A DNA stretch of 64,000 bases. Origin: Polytrichum commune (lineage: Eukaryota; Streptophyta; Polytrichopsida; Polytrichales; Polytrichaceae). Made by a program: the position numbers and the translations under genes. Numbering within the stretch: the first letter of the stretch is position 1; every line of letters starts with the position of its first letter. Positions 1-11,654 of the stretch are shown here, piece after piece. The DNA is taken from positions 74,539,554 through 74,603,553 of the forward strand of contig OX485803.1 of the NCBI GenBank assembly GCA_950295325.1. Direction: 5' to 3'. The notes beneath the pieces are model-generated. The model saw nothing but the letters and a program-made list of their open reading frames with translations, was not told the DNA's origin and did no database searches.

Positions 1-1970
1 GTTGCGTTCAATTTTTCTGCAACAGCTACCAAGTTCAGAGCTGCTTGCCATCCTTCATTTCCCTTCCACAGAAGCTTTCCTTTGGGTGTAAAAGGGTGTA
101 ATAGTCCCCCTGAAACACCGGACGCACCTCCACCAATCCCAACCTCGTCAAATAGGTCCACGCAGACCAGCCCTGAGTTGCAGGTGTGCTGAAGATTCAA
201 ACAAGCGTCACATTTAAGTGTGATGAGAATAACACTCTATTTACTTGTCACTGCAATATGAGCTATGTGACATGTTCATCTTCATTATCTCTATAGAAAA
301 AAATTCAAACAAGCACAAATGTGATGAGAATAACACTCTATTTACATATCACTGCAATATGAGCTATGTGAAATGTTCATCTTCATTATCCCTTAGAGAA
401 GATTCAAACAAGCATAAATGTGATGAGAATAACAGCCTATTCAATTATAACTGCAACATGAGCAATGTGAACTGTTCATCTTTTATTATCCCTATAGGAC
501 TTCTCTGTCCCTCCATCACACATGTCAAGCTGCAAACCAAAAAACAAGCAAACTTACATATGTCCAACTGTTACATCCTAGTGCTTCTATGTAAAATTAA
601 GACTATCGGTCCTTTTCCCTCTTAGCTACTTCTTGCGGTTTATTTGGATGCCTCCAGCGACTGAAAACGATATGAAATAAGGAAGTCTAGATTATGAGAC
701 ATAGCGCCCTGGAGTGTGATCCCCTATATATCACCATGCTGCATTGTCAAATTGCAAGTTCTTGAGTGTTTTCTCTATTTACTTATCATTGCAGTATTTG
801 GCTGTAAGGCCGTATTCAGATTAAATTCTGTATTGCAAGTGGAATTCTAACGAGCACTTCTGGAGTCTGCATCCTAAAATCAGCACACGGATGACAGAAT
901 TTCAACTCAAACTAACTCATGGTCAAAACTATTCAATGTGACCTAGAACCAAAGAATTAAGGAAAGGATACCTGGAGCAGATGCCATGCCACTGATACCC
1001 CAGCAAATCCAGCTCCCAGCACTGCAAATCTATTGTTCCACAACCACCATTCCTCACGTTTAAGCTCAACTCAACTCCCAGCTCTTAGGTCCCCAACTTC
1101 TTCAAATAACAAATTTCCCATCTATCCAACCATGACATCGGTGAACGACTCCCACAGATGGCAAAACTTTCCACATACCCCTTTCCACTTTGTAATCATT
1201 TTTCAGAAAAACAACCACGTTGCAACATACTTGTGCCATCGCCTGCACGAGACCCAAACCGAAGGACAAGACGCCTGACGAAGTGGGAAACTCAAATATT
1301 CATAAACCCATAACCTCTTCCCCTAGTACAACATTATGGCTGCACCGAGAGCCTCATTGGGTCTCCAACATTGCTACAAGAAGTTCTCAGAGTACAGTGT
1401 AACCTGGAGCAGAATGTTTTAATAGTACGTAATTTTCATCGGGAAGAGATTATGTCCTCCACCCGAAGTTTCTTAGGGTGAACCACACATCTACCATATG
1501 GTTAAACAGATTGTTTACAAAGTTCATTTGTTTATTGATGTGCATAATCTCGTTCTGATGGAAATTACGTTAGATAATGGCCATTGCCTCAACCCAGCTC
1601 GCTCGGCTGGGTCTACCCAATGACCACTATTCACTTAGGGGGTTCTTCTGTAAGGTGGACATCCAGAGCACAGGTCTGCCTTCATTGGCAAACCACAAAT
1701 GACACAAGAATGTGAACAGGAACAGGAAGAGAGTTAATTCCAGGAGTACACCACAAGCCCCTTTGGGTGACATTTGCATCACTCTCAGTGTGTCAACAGT
1801 AGTTTCTATCTTCGTGTGTCCATGTTGCAATGGAATTGGAGGCAATTTGTGGAGCCCAAATTCTTGAGAAAAGGCGTGGAAAGATTGGAAGAAAAGCACA
1901 GTAAGTACCTGCGTGGAGGGGTGGAAGGGATAGGGACCCCCTGCAGTGGCGATGGAGCGACGCCACTCAT
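1..1970 (-). CDS. FAD-dependent oxidoreductase (DAO family), 5' part of gene, runs off the left edge
   Basis: Three minus-strand exons fit together in phase: 1970-1909 (ATG at 1970-1968, 20 codons plus 2 nt), 1029-972 and 188-1 (continues outside the window). Exon 1 ends CAG/GTACTT. Exon 2 starts after AATAG and ends CAG/GTATCC. Exon 3 follows CTTCAG. The split codon between exons 1 and 2 restores Arg, followed by FAVLGAGFAGVSVAWHLL, a classic GxGxxG dinucleotide-binding Rossmann motif at about residues 21-40. Exon 3 encodes VDLFDEVGIGGGASGVSGG and then LLHPFTPKGKLLW, which resembles plant proteins annotated as FAD-dependent oxidoreductases (Arabidopsis At5g48440-like, from memory) in the D-amino-acid-oxidase fold family. 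The substrate is unknown. The 20-residue N-terminal leader is rich in Ser, Pro and Thr and lacks acidic residues; it could be part of an organelle-targeting peptide but is short. Intron 2 holds tandem and dispersed repeats. A MITE lies 160 bp upstream of the ATG. Confidence 0.85.
194..500. repeat. Three-unit tandem repeat inside an intron
   Basis: The motif ATTCAAACAAGC recurs at 195, 303 and 402, giving periods of 108 and 99 bp. Each unit contains TGTGATGAGAATAACA, then CACTGCAA or a variant, then TGTTCATCTT. The array lies in intron 2 of the FAD oxidoreductase gene, directly beside the exon 3 acceptor at 189-190. A decayed partial unit may be present near 770-805. Confidence 0.8.
474..672 (+). 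repeat. Dispersed intronic repeat, copy 1
   Basis: About 190 bp that recurs in inverted orientation at 7900-8095. Shared blocks include TTCATCTTTTATTA-like sequence, CCATCACACATGT, a GCAAACC...AACAAG block, and an end reading GGTTTATTTGGATG then CTCCAGCGA. It adjoins the tandem repeat at 194-500. Copy 1 is in an intron of the FAD gene and copy 2 in an intron of the LRR gene. No terminal inverted repeat or target duplication is evident, so the class is unknown. Confidence 0.7.
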
Positions 1971-2129
1971 CAGGCTTGTCGCCTTGAGAGAAGCCCTTCC
2001 GCCATCGCCTCTCCTCTCGGGGAGAAGGAGACAATGCGTTTATCGTCGACGAACCCCACAACGTATCGTCACCGAAACTCAAGAATTCGGCTCTCTCGTG
2101 GGTGCTTTGGGGATTCCAAAGCAGGTTCA

Positions 2130-2342
2130 CCGTTTATGGTATTTAGTGTCACTTACTATTCGGAGTTACGTTATGCTATAACTTTTTACTATAGATCTCA
2201 TATTCTACCAACAAAGGTTAGATTGGTTGTTTGGACACTATAGAGCATGAACATCTTTACTTGGGAAAATTTGATACTAACGATAAAATGATATAGCAAT
2301 GCATAACTCCGAATAGTAAGTGACACTAAGTACCATAAACGG
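2130..2342. mobile_element. MITE with ~50-bp terminal inverted repeats
   Basis: The left end CCGTTTATGGTATTTAGTG continues through CACTTACTATTCGGAGTTA. The right end is the inverted complement over about 50 bp, with a few mismatches. Total length is about 213 bp. The terminal motif GTGACACTAA(A/G)TACCATAAACGG also forms the end of larger dispersed repeats at 4690, 18880, 19490 and 43300, so those may be relatives. It sits 160 bp 5' of the FAD oxidoreductase start codon. A target-site duplication longer than 2 bp is not visible. Confidence 0.75.
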
Positions 2343-4469
2343 CATACTTATCTTTATCTTAATCTTAATCTTATTCTTAATCTTAATCATAGACCTGTAG
2401 TAGAGGCACCTATTCCCGGTCTGGACCCCATCTACGATCTATAGGGTACCAGAATTTCGATCAGGTCGGGACCAATTTTTTATCAGGATGGGACTAGATT
2501 TCGATCAAGCTGGAACCAATAGTGCTATGACACATATCTTGGTTTTGAGTACTAAAGTGAGGAGGAATGAGTGGTTATGGCAAACTCTAGACATTGGTAG
2601 TATGTTTGGGCCAACTTTTGGCCTCAACAATTCACAGTAATTTCAAAATAAGGAATAAAATTACCAAAAAATGAAATATTCTTGATTTCTGACTTCCTAC
2701 ACAAGAAAATTTTGCACCACCTTATACCCCTCCAGATTTGGCGCAAAATCTCTTAAGTGATCAGTTATGGATGCCTCTACTCTAACTGATTGGTGAACGT
2801 ACACAACACTCACCGAGGGAGGTTGAAAATGTTGATAACTATTGTAAAGCCAAAAGATTATTATTTCGAACCAACTTAGCTTCTAAATAGGTTTTCGAGA
2901 TTCCATATGTGGCTTGTGAGCATAAATTGGGATGAATCAACAACCGACTTTGTATGAAGACAGGTTTTTTTTACATTATCCTCTCGGTAGGTGTCAAGAA
3001 ATCAAATCACCTAATGATATAACATTAAGCATCTCATGGCATCAATTCCATAGCATCCTACTTCCATTCTTAGCTTTTGATAATGGGAGTTGGCACCCAA
3101 CCCATTTTAAATCTTACATGGTGGCAATAGTAAGTAGCATGTAACATGTGCAAGTTGGCAAGGTCCATCTTCCAGAGCCGCTAAACAACAATGTTGGAAT
3201 TAGGCAAGTTTACCTTACTAGATCTTTGGAATAACACTCCAACGGGAATGTACTTTTGGAATGTTCACAAACGTGAATGTACTTAAGAAATTTGTCAAAG
3301 TTGTACAAATTATAATTTGGGATATATGCTTACATTGTCAAAGTGTCAAACTATTAAAGGCCATTTCCATGTGCCACACGAAGTCGGTGAAAACCACTAG
3401 ATGACCCCCCTCCACATGGAAATAAGCGCTAATTTCTCTTGGATAACAAAAGTCAGTACTGTAGTCGGCATGATTATAGGGATAGTTGAAGTTTGAGGAG
3501 GGGGCTTGACCGCCTCTCTTTAATTTCTAGAACCTAGAAATCCACTTTCGTTTGAGCAGAGAAAAACTAGATTCTCAAAAAACTTGTATTTTGTATTGAT
3601 ATTTTTTCATGTTGCCGTATTCTTATTATTCTAACCTTACCCGAAGTTTTCATAAAGTTTGGATTTATTTTCATGTTTCTAGCATCTCGAGATAAAAGTT
3701 TTATTGATCTAGTCATGCAACATTCAAAGTGGGTAAGTATGAGGACAACCACATTCCAACTTGTATGTTGGACAACAAGATGAATCTGCTATCTCACAAA
3801 TTGACCCCCCCCCCCCACCATCCATTGCACATGGAAGTGCTCAGCCCAAAAAGTGCTTGAGGGTATTAGTGAAAGCTTTGTCAATGTCAATGAACTTTGT
3901 TTTGCTTCGCCATAACAACTAGTGGAAAAGGTTGGAAGAAAGTGTGCAAGGAAGTGTGCCTTAGAAAAGGTTGGCCATTAACTTCACATGGAAAATATTA
4001 CCCCCCCCCCCCCCCCCCCATCATTCCATTTCTATGAAATATTTTGGATCCCCTCTAGTTGCTTCCTCTAGTGCACACACTTGGACAATGTCATGTAAAC
4101 ATCAAGTAATTAATGGTGTGGAACCTATAGGTGACATGAAAGAAAATACAATAGGACAACATAGAAATGGATAAGACTTTTGCCAATATGATCAAACGGA
4201 AGGATTCCTTTTGATGCCCATGTACATATTAACTACAAGATATGCTTTCAATTCGGGGCACAACCAATGGATACCATTTGTCACCTCCCCTTACACATCA
4301 TGTCCTCTCAACCACGTCACTAGCATATTGATTTGTTTCAACCACAACGGTGCGCAATGTATTGTGGCTCCCAAAACAATGAAACAACTCACTCAAATGT
4401 GGGAAGCTTGCCCCAAATAGCTTTCAAACTTCGGTCATGGCATGTTAAACTCTTTGGGAGGGGGAGGGG
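2343..4469. other. Intergenic, no gene recognised; poly-C tracts
   Basis: AT-rich sequence with scattered stop codons on both strands. A short TCTTAATCTTAATC-type simple repeat lies near 2350-2390. Uninterrupted C tracts occur at 3805-3816 (12 nt) and 4001-4019 (19 nt). Open frames here are short and have no family features. Confidence 0.6.
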
Positions 4470-4720
4470 GGATGCGTGATCAAAAGTATCTTCCCCTTGC
4501 ATACTAAAATAAAAAAATATCATCTGAAGTATCCCAATGTGCTATTCTAAATGTCATAATGTAAATATTTTTTCACATGAAGAAACTACTTATGTTGACG
4601 AATGAAATGATATTGACAATTAATAGTGAGTATGATACTTTGAAACCTCTAGACATCTAGTTTAGGCCCTTCACAAGTAATGCACATGACACTAAATACC
4701 ATAAACGGTATAGTTGGATA
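4470..4720 (+). repeat. Dispersed repeat family D, partial copy
   Basis: Sequence running from CTTCCCCTTGCATACTAAAA through a TTTAGGCCCTTCACAAGTAA block to GACACTAAATACCATAAACGG. The same order of blocks occurs at about 18684-18930, 18936-19535 and 43060-43330. The terminal block matches the ends of the MITE at 2130-2342. Confidence 0.6.
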
Positions 4721-5170
4721 AACACTACATGATAAAACCCCATCTGCAAAATACCTAAACTTAGTAAAAGGGGGGTATCATACGGAGGGGAAATTCCCTT
4801 GACCACACTCGCAAAACCCTAAGTTACCTAACACCTTGGAATATAATTGACGGGTCTACAATTTGCACAATGGTGCACCAGTTGCAATCAAATTTGGTCA
4901 CATAGGGAATTATAGTAGGAGTTAACATGGCTGCGACAAATTGTAGGGCCGCTTCACACACGAGACTGAGAGCCCGTGACCGTTACACTTCAAGCACTCT
5001 CATTGGTGGAAAAGGTGGAGCCGGTCCAAGTTTGCTACTTCACACTTTACTTGAGGGACCGATGAGGTATGTGAATGCAAGATGGATGTAAAGTCTACAT
5101 GGATTCCTACATGGCATCAAATGGATCATGGTCACTTGGACTATTTTCGAAAACCACCTCTTGGAGGTAA

Positions 5171-6306
5171 GGGGCGGTTTACACTATGGACCATGAAGTC
5201 GTCCCACGTAAGAGGCTTATTTTGCGTGGGACGACTTCATGGGACGACTTCCATGGTCCGAGTTACTAAAATATTAGTTTTCATGGTTCATGGGCCCTTC
5301 ACTAGGTGTAAACCGAATGTGGACCATGAATAATGACCATGCACCAAAAAGTGGAGGTGTTGATTTTTTTAATACATGCCCAAAAAGGGAAATTTTGAAA
5401 AAAAAAATTAAGTTTGATCATTCCTTGTCTTCTCTTGGGCTTCACTTGTCTTCACTTCTTGTTAAATGTGTCGAAGATGTGGCTTGCAAATCTTCTCACA
5501 ACAATTTTTTTTAAATAAAATAAAATGAGCAATTTAATTTGTACATGCTCAATGTAATTTACATGTGACATGTACCTTGTGTTGTCACTACACTAAATAG
5601 GATATTTAGTGTTTGATTATATTTAATGTTGTTACCACCCTACCTTGCTCAACACTAATTTTCAATTCTTTGATAATTAATGTTAGAAGATTTCCCATTG
5701 CACTTCTTTTGACTACCCTGATCTACAATCACTAAACCACTACAGATTTTTCTTTTTTCTTTTTCAACTTCATTTTGTAAGAATTTTGGGATGTGTAATA
5801 TACCGTTGGAAAGGTATTTTCAAGACCTTTCCAACGGTATATTACAAGCCCCAAAATTCCAACCATTACATTTGGTAGACCAAAAAAACAAATCTGCACT
5901 TGAATTCTTGAGTTCTAGATGTCCCGCGTTGTTTGGTGAAGCATGTGTGAGCCGGTTTAAGGGGTAGGGCAAGGTAGTGTTGGTATGTCTCATGGGCTAT
6001 GGTATAATTAAGGTGCTTAAAAGGTAGATTCATTAAAAAATTATTGAAATGGTATTTCTCTGACATGGGCTCTTGCCTTTTCCTACTAGACCACCTCTCT
6101 TGCCTCTCTCAACGCAAAACCCGTTGGACCATGTCAGTGCATTTATTAGGCCTTAAAAATTATATTTTGGGGACCTCGACCTCCATGGTCCCTCTGCCAT
6201 TTTTTCCTTAGTGTAAACCGAAGTTGTCCCGGGAGAACCTCAACAACCAATCAGCTGCCTTGCAGAGCCCTGGTCCAACTTCATGGTCCATAGTGTAAAC
6301 CGCCCC
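5171..6306. mobile_element. Harbinger/Tourist-like element, nested, 1136 bp, TAA target duplication
   Basis: Begins GGGGCGGTTTACACTATGG and ends with the complement, CCATAGTGTAAACCGCCCC; TIR similarity continues into CATGAAG. It is flanked by perfect TAA duplications at 5168-5170 and 6307-6309. Removing the element and one TAA restores continuity of the host MITE. The 3-bp TWA duplication and GGG(C/G)C ends fit the PIF/Harbinger superfamily. No transposase frame is present. It contains a strong hairpin at 5781-5859. Confidence 0.88.
5781..5859. repeat. Near-perfect 35-bp hairpin with 9-nt loop
   Basis: The left arm 5781-5815 pairs with 5825-5859 at 32 of 35 positions. The core TAATATACCGTTGGAAAGGT is perfectly matched. 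It lies inside the nested element. It could be a small MITE-derived fold or a small-RNA precursor-like structure. No expression evidence exists here. Confidence 0.8.
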
Positions 6307-6574
6307 TAAGTCTAACATAGAGACTGGAGACCATGACACTTCACAACCATTGATTTATTCTATTTCATTCTCTGTGAGAATCCGCATGAATAGAAATTCA
6401 TTGAAATAGCATTTGGTTGAGGGCCCGGTCGCATATGACTTCACACTACACTTGAGGATCCGTGACCATACTACATGATTTTGGAGGTGTTTTGGGACCG
6501 CCCTTGGACACTTTCTTTTGGGCTGTCACAATTTCATGGTCACGGCTCTTGGCTCGTGTGTTAAGTGGCCCTTA

Positions 6575-7043
6575 TTAATTCCTCCCGATCTGGGCTCGGG
6601 CGGCCGGGGTTAGGGTCTTTTTTTTCTGGGCCCAGGTGGGGCTGCCCAGCTGCCCCTTCTGGGTGAGAAAAGACCCACAAGGAACGTGGGTTTCGACAAC
6701 GACAATTCAATTTCGTCGACGCTGACGACCTCACTCGACGACGTCTGTATTTTCAGTCGTCTCTCTCGTTTGGGAGGGATGGGCTCTGCGACCAGCACAC
6801 TACAACCCTTGCTTTTTCCAGTTTCTCAACAGAGCTCCTACTTACATTCTGCGCGATGATCAACGTCTCGTTCTGTGTGATCCCAAATGAAGTTTTGCAA
6901 AAAAGAAATCAACAGATTTCTTTTCGATTTGATCCTCTTTCCTGACTAGATCACCCGTGGCAGCTTCTTACTGAACCTTAAAATAGAATTTATGGCTCTT
7001 TGACATCATTCTATTCTAGCGGAAGATCTAGAGTATTGACCCG
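6575..7043 (+). promoter_or_regulatory. Presumed promoter and 5' UTR of the LRR gene
   Basis: GC-richer stretch containing CGACG-rich sequence near 6690-6750 directly upstream of the LRR start codon, consistent with a plant 5' UTR. CTTTTTCCAG at about 6810-6820 could be an acceptor of a UTR intron, but no matching donor was established. No clear TATA box was identified. It begins immediately after the end of the MITE at 6571. Confidence 0.35.
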
Positions 7044-10000
7044 ATGGGGTGTTGCCAAGGAAGTCCTGGAGGATTAAACAAAACACAGAAAGCGACGAAA
7101 TGGCAGAGCACAGGCATCGTCGCTCTTCGAGATTCGCGTCTCAAGGTATGTTTTATCTTGATAGTGCATTTTAAACGTCTGTTTATAATCCCCCTCGCAA
7201 CACATTTTTATCATTATTCTGTTGTAACGATCGTCCAGAATGCATAAGTTGATCTTGTAATTGTCTTAGAATTTTCAATCCTTGAGATCACTCACAGTAG
7301 TACCCTATGTGTTCATGGGTTTCCACATTCTAACCCTGCACTTGAACCTTCCCTACCTTGAGAACAGTGTATTTTGAGTTTGCAATGATCATGAGCCAGT
7401 ATCATTTCTTTCTTTCTTCCTTTCGGAGCTTGCTTGAAGTGACAAAACGAGCCATGTTGTAATTACAGGAGCTGCCAGTGGAGGTGATGGACATAGCTGT
7501 GTCTGTGCGGACTTTGGATGCCACTCACAATAAATTGGGTTGGTTTCCTTTTTCAACCCTTGATTGTTTTAGACGAATTGTGGAGGGAAGAAAACATGTG
7601 GTTGTCACAATTCCATATCCGATAGAAAATGAAGAATGAGAAGTTGTCATCATCGGTCATACTGTAACCTTGCTTATAGGTTGTTGAAAATATGCTTTGG
7701 CATTGAGAAAACAGTATTGGTTGAAAGCTCATATACAAAGACCTTCTAAATATTTAAAAACCAGGAGCGAATATTTTAATATTTTTATGATTAAGGAGGA
7801 GCGGCACTCTATAATTTTCTCACAGAAACACCTAAGAACTTGCAATTTGAAGATGCACCATGTTGATAAGAGGGGATCATATAAGCTAGACTCCCTTTAT
7901 AGGTATCGCTGGAGACATCCAAGTAAACCTCAACAACAGGCTGAGAGGAAAAAAGACAGTTTCATAAAGAATCAATAGGATGTTGCACATATGAAAAAAA
8001 TTCTTGTTTTCGGTTTGCATCTTTACATGTGTGATGGAGAGAGAGAAATTTATTAGGGGTAATAAAAGATGCAAAGAGCTTTTGGAGCATTGCAATTTTT
8101 TTTTAAACAATTCGAAATGAACAAGGGTATGATGAGATAGTTTTTTTCTAATTTAACCAAGTTGTATTAGGCACACCAAATCCTCAGCTAATTTCTTTCG
8201 TTCTTTTGTTCTGGCTAATATAGAATCCTGATGAACATTATCCCTTGACTGGACTGCAGGAGCAATTCCTGAAGAGATCGGAAATTTCTTAAACCTTCAA
8301 AGACTGGTGAGACTTTTATTCAATTGCAAATCAATGCAAATTGTAGAAAACATAATAACTGCACGTGTGTTTCAGGAGTAAAATATTTTCTGATCCCCTC
8401 CCTGTCTCATTATTTTTTTATTAAATTTGTAATATTTTTTAAGAGTGACTATTAAAAGTTATGCATATAGATGCTGAGTCTATCCAAGTCTAAAGAGGGT
8501 TTGGTGTATATGTATGCAGATACTGTCCAAGAATTTGTTGGAGAGGCTTCCATCAACACTTGGAAAACTTGGGTCCCTCAAAGTTCTTGCACTTGATTCA
8601 AATCGCCTCACCATACTTCCAGATGAAGGTATCATATTCCAACTGGCATGAATCTCATCCAAATTTTGTTGTAGGGTTCCCTACCCAATGACATTAGCTG
8701 GACTTGTTCCATGAATTTGGTCATGTGAGAATTGTGGTTGTACTTCAGAGAGAATATCTTTAAAGGTTGGCCTTTGTCAGGTTTTATTGATTGCGTATCT
8801 TCACTCGACGCCATGGTAAAATGTTGATTGGTATAATTAGGCAGTCTAACATAACCAATTTGAGAAGAATTTGAATCTTTGACCTACAAACTGCTGCAAT
8901 CTGCATTTTTCTGCTTTGCATTTCTCTGAGATATGTGCCTGACATTGGCAGCATCCATGCAGTGGGGCTACTATCGCGGCTTGAGCGGTTATCAGTTTCT
9001 CACAACAACATGAAATCATTGCCACTTACTGTTGGTAGCCTTTCCAATGTATGGATCAAAGCTCAATTTTGAAGTTCAAATAGAAGGAATACGTTTATTT
9101 TTATCTATGATCACCAATATTAGATGCAGTCAATCTTTACTAACATCATAGGCTTATTTGAGTATGTATTATTAAGGCAAGATGTTCTTTGTTCTTAGCA
9201 CACTACTATGAAATCGTGGAGAACCCTCAAATGGATATGAGTATGCTTACATTTGTATGAATGTAAAAGGAAGGTTTTGGGGTTGTAGTGAGCTGATGGG
9301 TGTCATGTGTTTTGATCTTAGTTGATCCAACTGGATGTGAGCAAAAACCGACTTGAAAAGCTACCTGAGACAATTGGTCATTGCAAGTCTTTGGAAGAAC
9401 TTGTTGCAAATGGTAATTGCTAAACCTCACGTAAGACATTAAAAAAAAGACAACGTATTTGCATGACATCTTTTGGGACTTAAAGTTTGTTTGATAGTTG
9501 TTGAACAACGCATGCATTTATGAATTGAGATGTTTGTGATCGTGCAGTTCCCAAGCTTTGCTTAAGAGTAACTGTACTTGAGTGTAGCCACATTATCATT
9601 TGGTATGTGTTGGAAAATTAGGCTCTCACCCTCAAGCCAGAAAAGTGTTGAAAAGTTGTCATGTTGTCTCTGGTCACAGACTAGATTTGTGATTGTGTAC
9701 ACACAAACACTTTTGGACATTCTGGAAGTTACAGTTGACACTAAATGCAGCTTGGTGATTAACTCAGAAATGCAATTATTAATCAGATCACCTGATCTCG
9801 ATGGAGGAAGAATCTAATTAAAATTCTTGATTGTGTCAGACAATATGCTCAACGACCTGCCAGAATCTGTTAGCAGGTTATCCCAGTTGAAGACCCTTGT
9901 TCTGAGTAACCAAGAACTCAAGCAGGTAGGCTCACATGTGTGCACATTAAATTGTCATCTGTAGGCTGAAATTTCTCAATCACCATCGCAGTCACTGAGA

Positions 10001-10503
10001 ACTATGTTTGTGTTGGTGATTTTATTTTATTTTCTCGTTGAATATCAAATCTAACCTAATTCAAATTCTTCAAACACAGCTGCCGGGTCTGCTATTACGC
10101 AATTGTAAGGCACTACAAAGCCTTGGGTTGCATGGGACTCTCATTCCTGCTGATCAATTACAACAGGTAATGGTTCCCAGGAAGTGTTGTTTGAATTGCC
10201 AATGAGGTTCAATTTTATAACATTCTTGTTCTGATATAATAACCTTGTGAAGAGCCTCATCATTAAGGTTGTTATTTTACAAGTTCTATGTCACTTGTCA
10301 TTGTTCATGATCACTCTATATATATATATGATATTTTTTATATGATTTATATACGTTTTTTGTTTGTAATACTGAAGATGGAGGGCTTTGAAGCATATGA
10401 GGAAAGAAGAAAGCGAAAACATGACAAGCAACTTGATGCAAATGTGATGATTGGCTCTCACGGATTCGATGAGGGTGTGGATACCCATATTGACAGAAAT
10501 TGA
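7044..10503 (+). CDS. Leucine-rich-repeat protein, LRRC57-like (plant type), 267 aa, nine exons
   Basis: Exons 7044-7145, 7469-7538, 8260-8306, 8520-8628, 8963-9048, 9322-9412, 9840-9925, 10080-10166 and 10378-10503 join without frame errors (804 nt including TGA); all introns are GT-AG. The start MGCCQGSPGG carries Gly2 and Cys3-Cys4, a typical N-myristoylation and palmitoylation signal. TGIVALRDSRLK then opens a series of about 23-residue repeats (LxxLPxxLGKLxSLKxLxLxxNxL type) covering roughly residues 30-225. The C-terminus QMEGFEAYEERRKRKHDKQ followed by NVMIGS and DEGVD is the diagnostic tail of the plant family related to animal LRRC57 (Arabidopsis At5g07910-like, from memory). Length is close to that family's ~262 aa. 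It is probably a membrane-tethered scaffold; no catalytic domain is seen. Intron 2 (7539-8259) carries a dispersed repeat also found in the FAD gene. Confidence 0.93.
7900..8095 (-). repeat. Dispersed intronic repeat, copy 2 (inverted)
   Basis: Reverse-complement relative of 474-672, lying in intron 2 of the LRR gene. Shared blocks read on the minus strand include CCATCACACATGT, GCAAACCGAAAACAAG and TACTTGGATGTCTCCAGCGA. Orientation is minus relative to copy 1, but both lie within introns. Confidence 0.7.
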
Positions 10504-11650
10504 CTCCACCATCTACTATTGGTACATGATTCTTCTGGTCATTCCAAGATCTTTTGTATAAAACCTAGCTCTATAGAGTCCACAAGAAAATTGATCTTCA
10601 CATGGTCTTCCTGACCCTAGATACCTGAAACAAGTCTTGTAGCAAAAATGTCTAGCAGTTCCGAAAGATTTCCAGAGCTATGTAAAAGCTTGAAAATAAT
10701 GTTTGCCATAGTCATCTAGGTCTTTTTGTCAACTGTCTCTGGAGAACAGGTTAGTGGTTCATGTACCAGCCCCCTAGTGAAAGTACCATATATTTTAAAC
10801 CTGTTTTGCTATTGATACTCCATTGAGAGAGATCAAATGTATGATTGTTGTATCTCCTTTTACAAATGCCAAACTCACTAAATTCCAGGAGCACATCATA
10901 TGCAAGTGTGCAAGGGTTTTCAAACACAAACTTCTGCTAAAAGCTCTGTAAGTCTTTGGACTTGTAAATGCGACATAATTAATCAATCAATCCCCACCAA
11001 GTCTCATGATACTGCGTGGGGAAAATGGCAAAGTTTGCATATCTGGTGACTTGCCATTGAATTGGCCAGTAATTGACAATCTTACTCCCTTGAGATAGTG
11101 GATTATGCTACTTTTGCTCTTACAATGTAGATGATGATGAGACACTCTTTGTGTTGGAATGTCCCCCTACAACTCCGTTTGAGATAAGTTCCCTTCACTA
11201 TTTGACAATGTAGTAGTGTACTAAGGTAGAATTGAAAGAAGATGGACAAGAAAAATTGCATTGTAACTAACATAATATTCTATCGTGCACAACATTTATA
11301 ATCATTGGAAACCCGCTAAGGCTTCCCTAGCCTCATTTTGCATATAAGTTAGCCTTCGTATCTGCGGAGTATACACGAGCGTGTAGATACATCATGTCCC
11401 AAATGTTCATCACATATATAGTGGCACCAACGATTGTACTTGCATAACATTACTCAGCTAATGAGCAATATTTCAATTGCTCTGACTTCATATTCAATCT
11501 AAAGCATTGGGATTCCGGCATCCGGAGTCTTTATTCTCAAATCTACTATGGGGCCCATGAACATAGCTCGCTAGATAAGTAATTATATGCGAGTTCACTC
11601 ATCAAGAAAATATTAATCTATACAACAACGTGCAGACTCTCAGTCATGCT
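10504..11650. other. 3' flank of the LRR gene; no further gene seen
   Basis: AT-rich sequence that probably includes the LRR 3' UTR. A canonical AATAAA is not obvious. Open frames on both strands are below 75 codons and show no conserved motifs. Confidence 0.5.
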
Positions 11651-11654
11651 TACT

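Larger units (their letters stand above)
4946..6571 (-). mobile_element. Harbinger/Tourist-like MITE, family 'CTTCACAC', split by a nested element
   Basis: The ends are GGGCCGCTTCACACACGAG on the left and the complement of GGGCCACTTAACACACGAG on the right. Compared with the intact copy at 31325-31819 this one is in reverse orientation. It is interrupted at 5171-6306 by another element. Flanking trinucleotides are GTA (4943-4945) and TTA (6572-6574), one mismatch from a perfect TNA duplication. Without the insert the element would be about 490 bp. Confidence 0.8.

Noticed and set aside
1627-2130. 167-codon minus-strand open frame
   Set aside because: It begins at a non-ATG codon beside a MITE and runs across a splice donor. 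The real exon 1909-1970 uses a different frame and joins in phase to a recognisable FAD-binding exon.
10321-10330. TATA-like TATATATATA near the last LRR exon as a promoter
   Set aside because: It lies in an intron with a clear downstream acceptor, and the exon continues the conserved C-terminal tail in phase.
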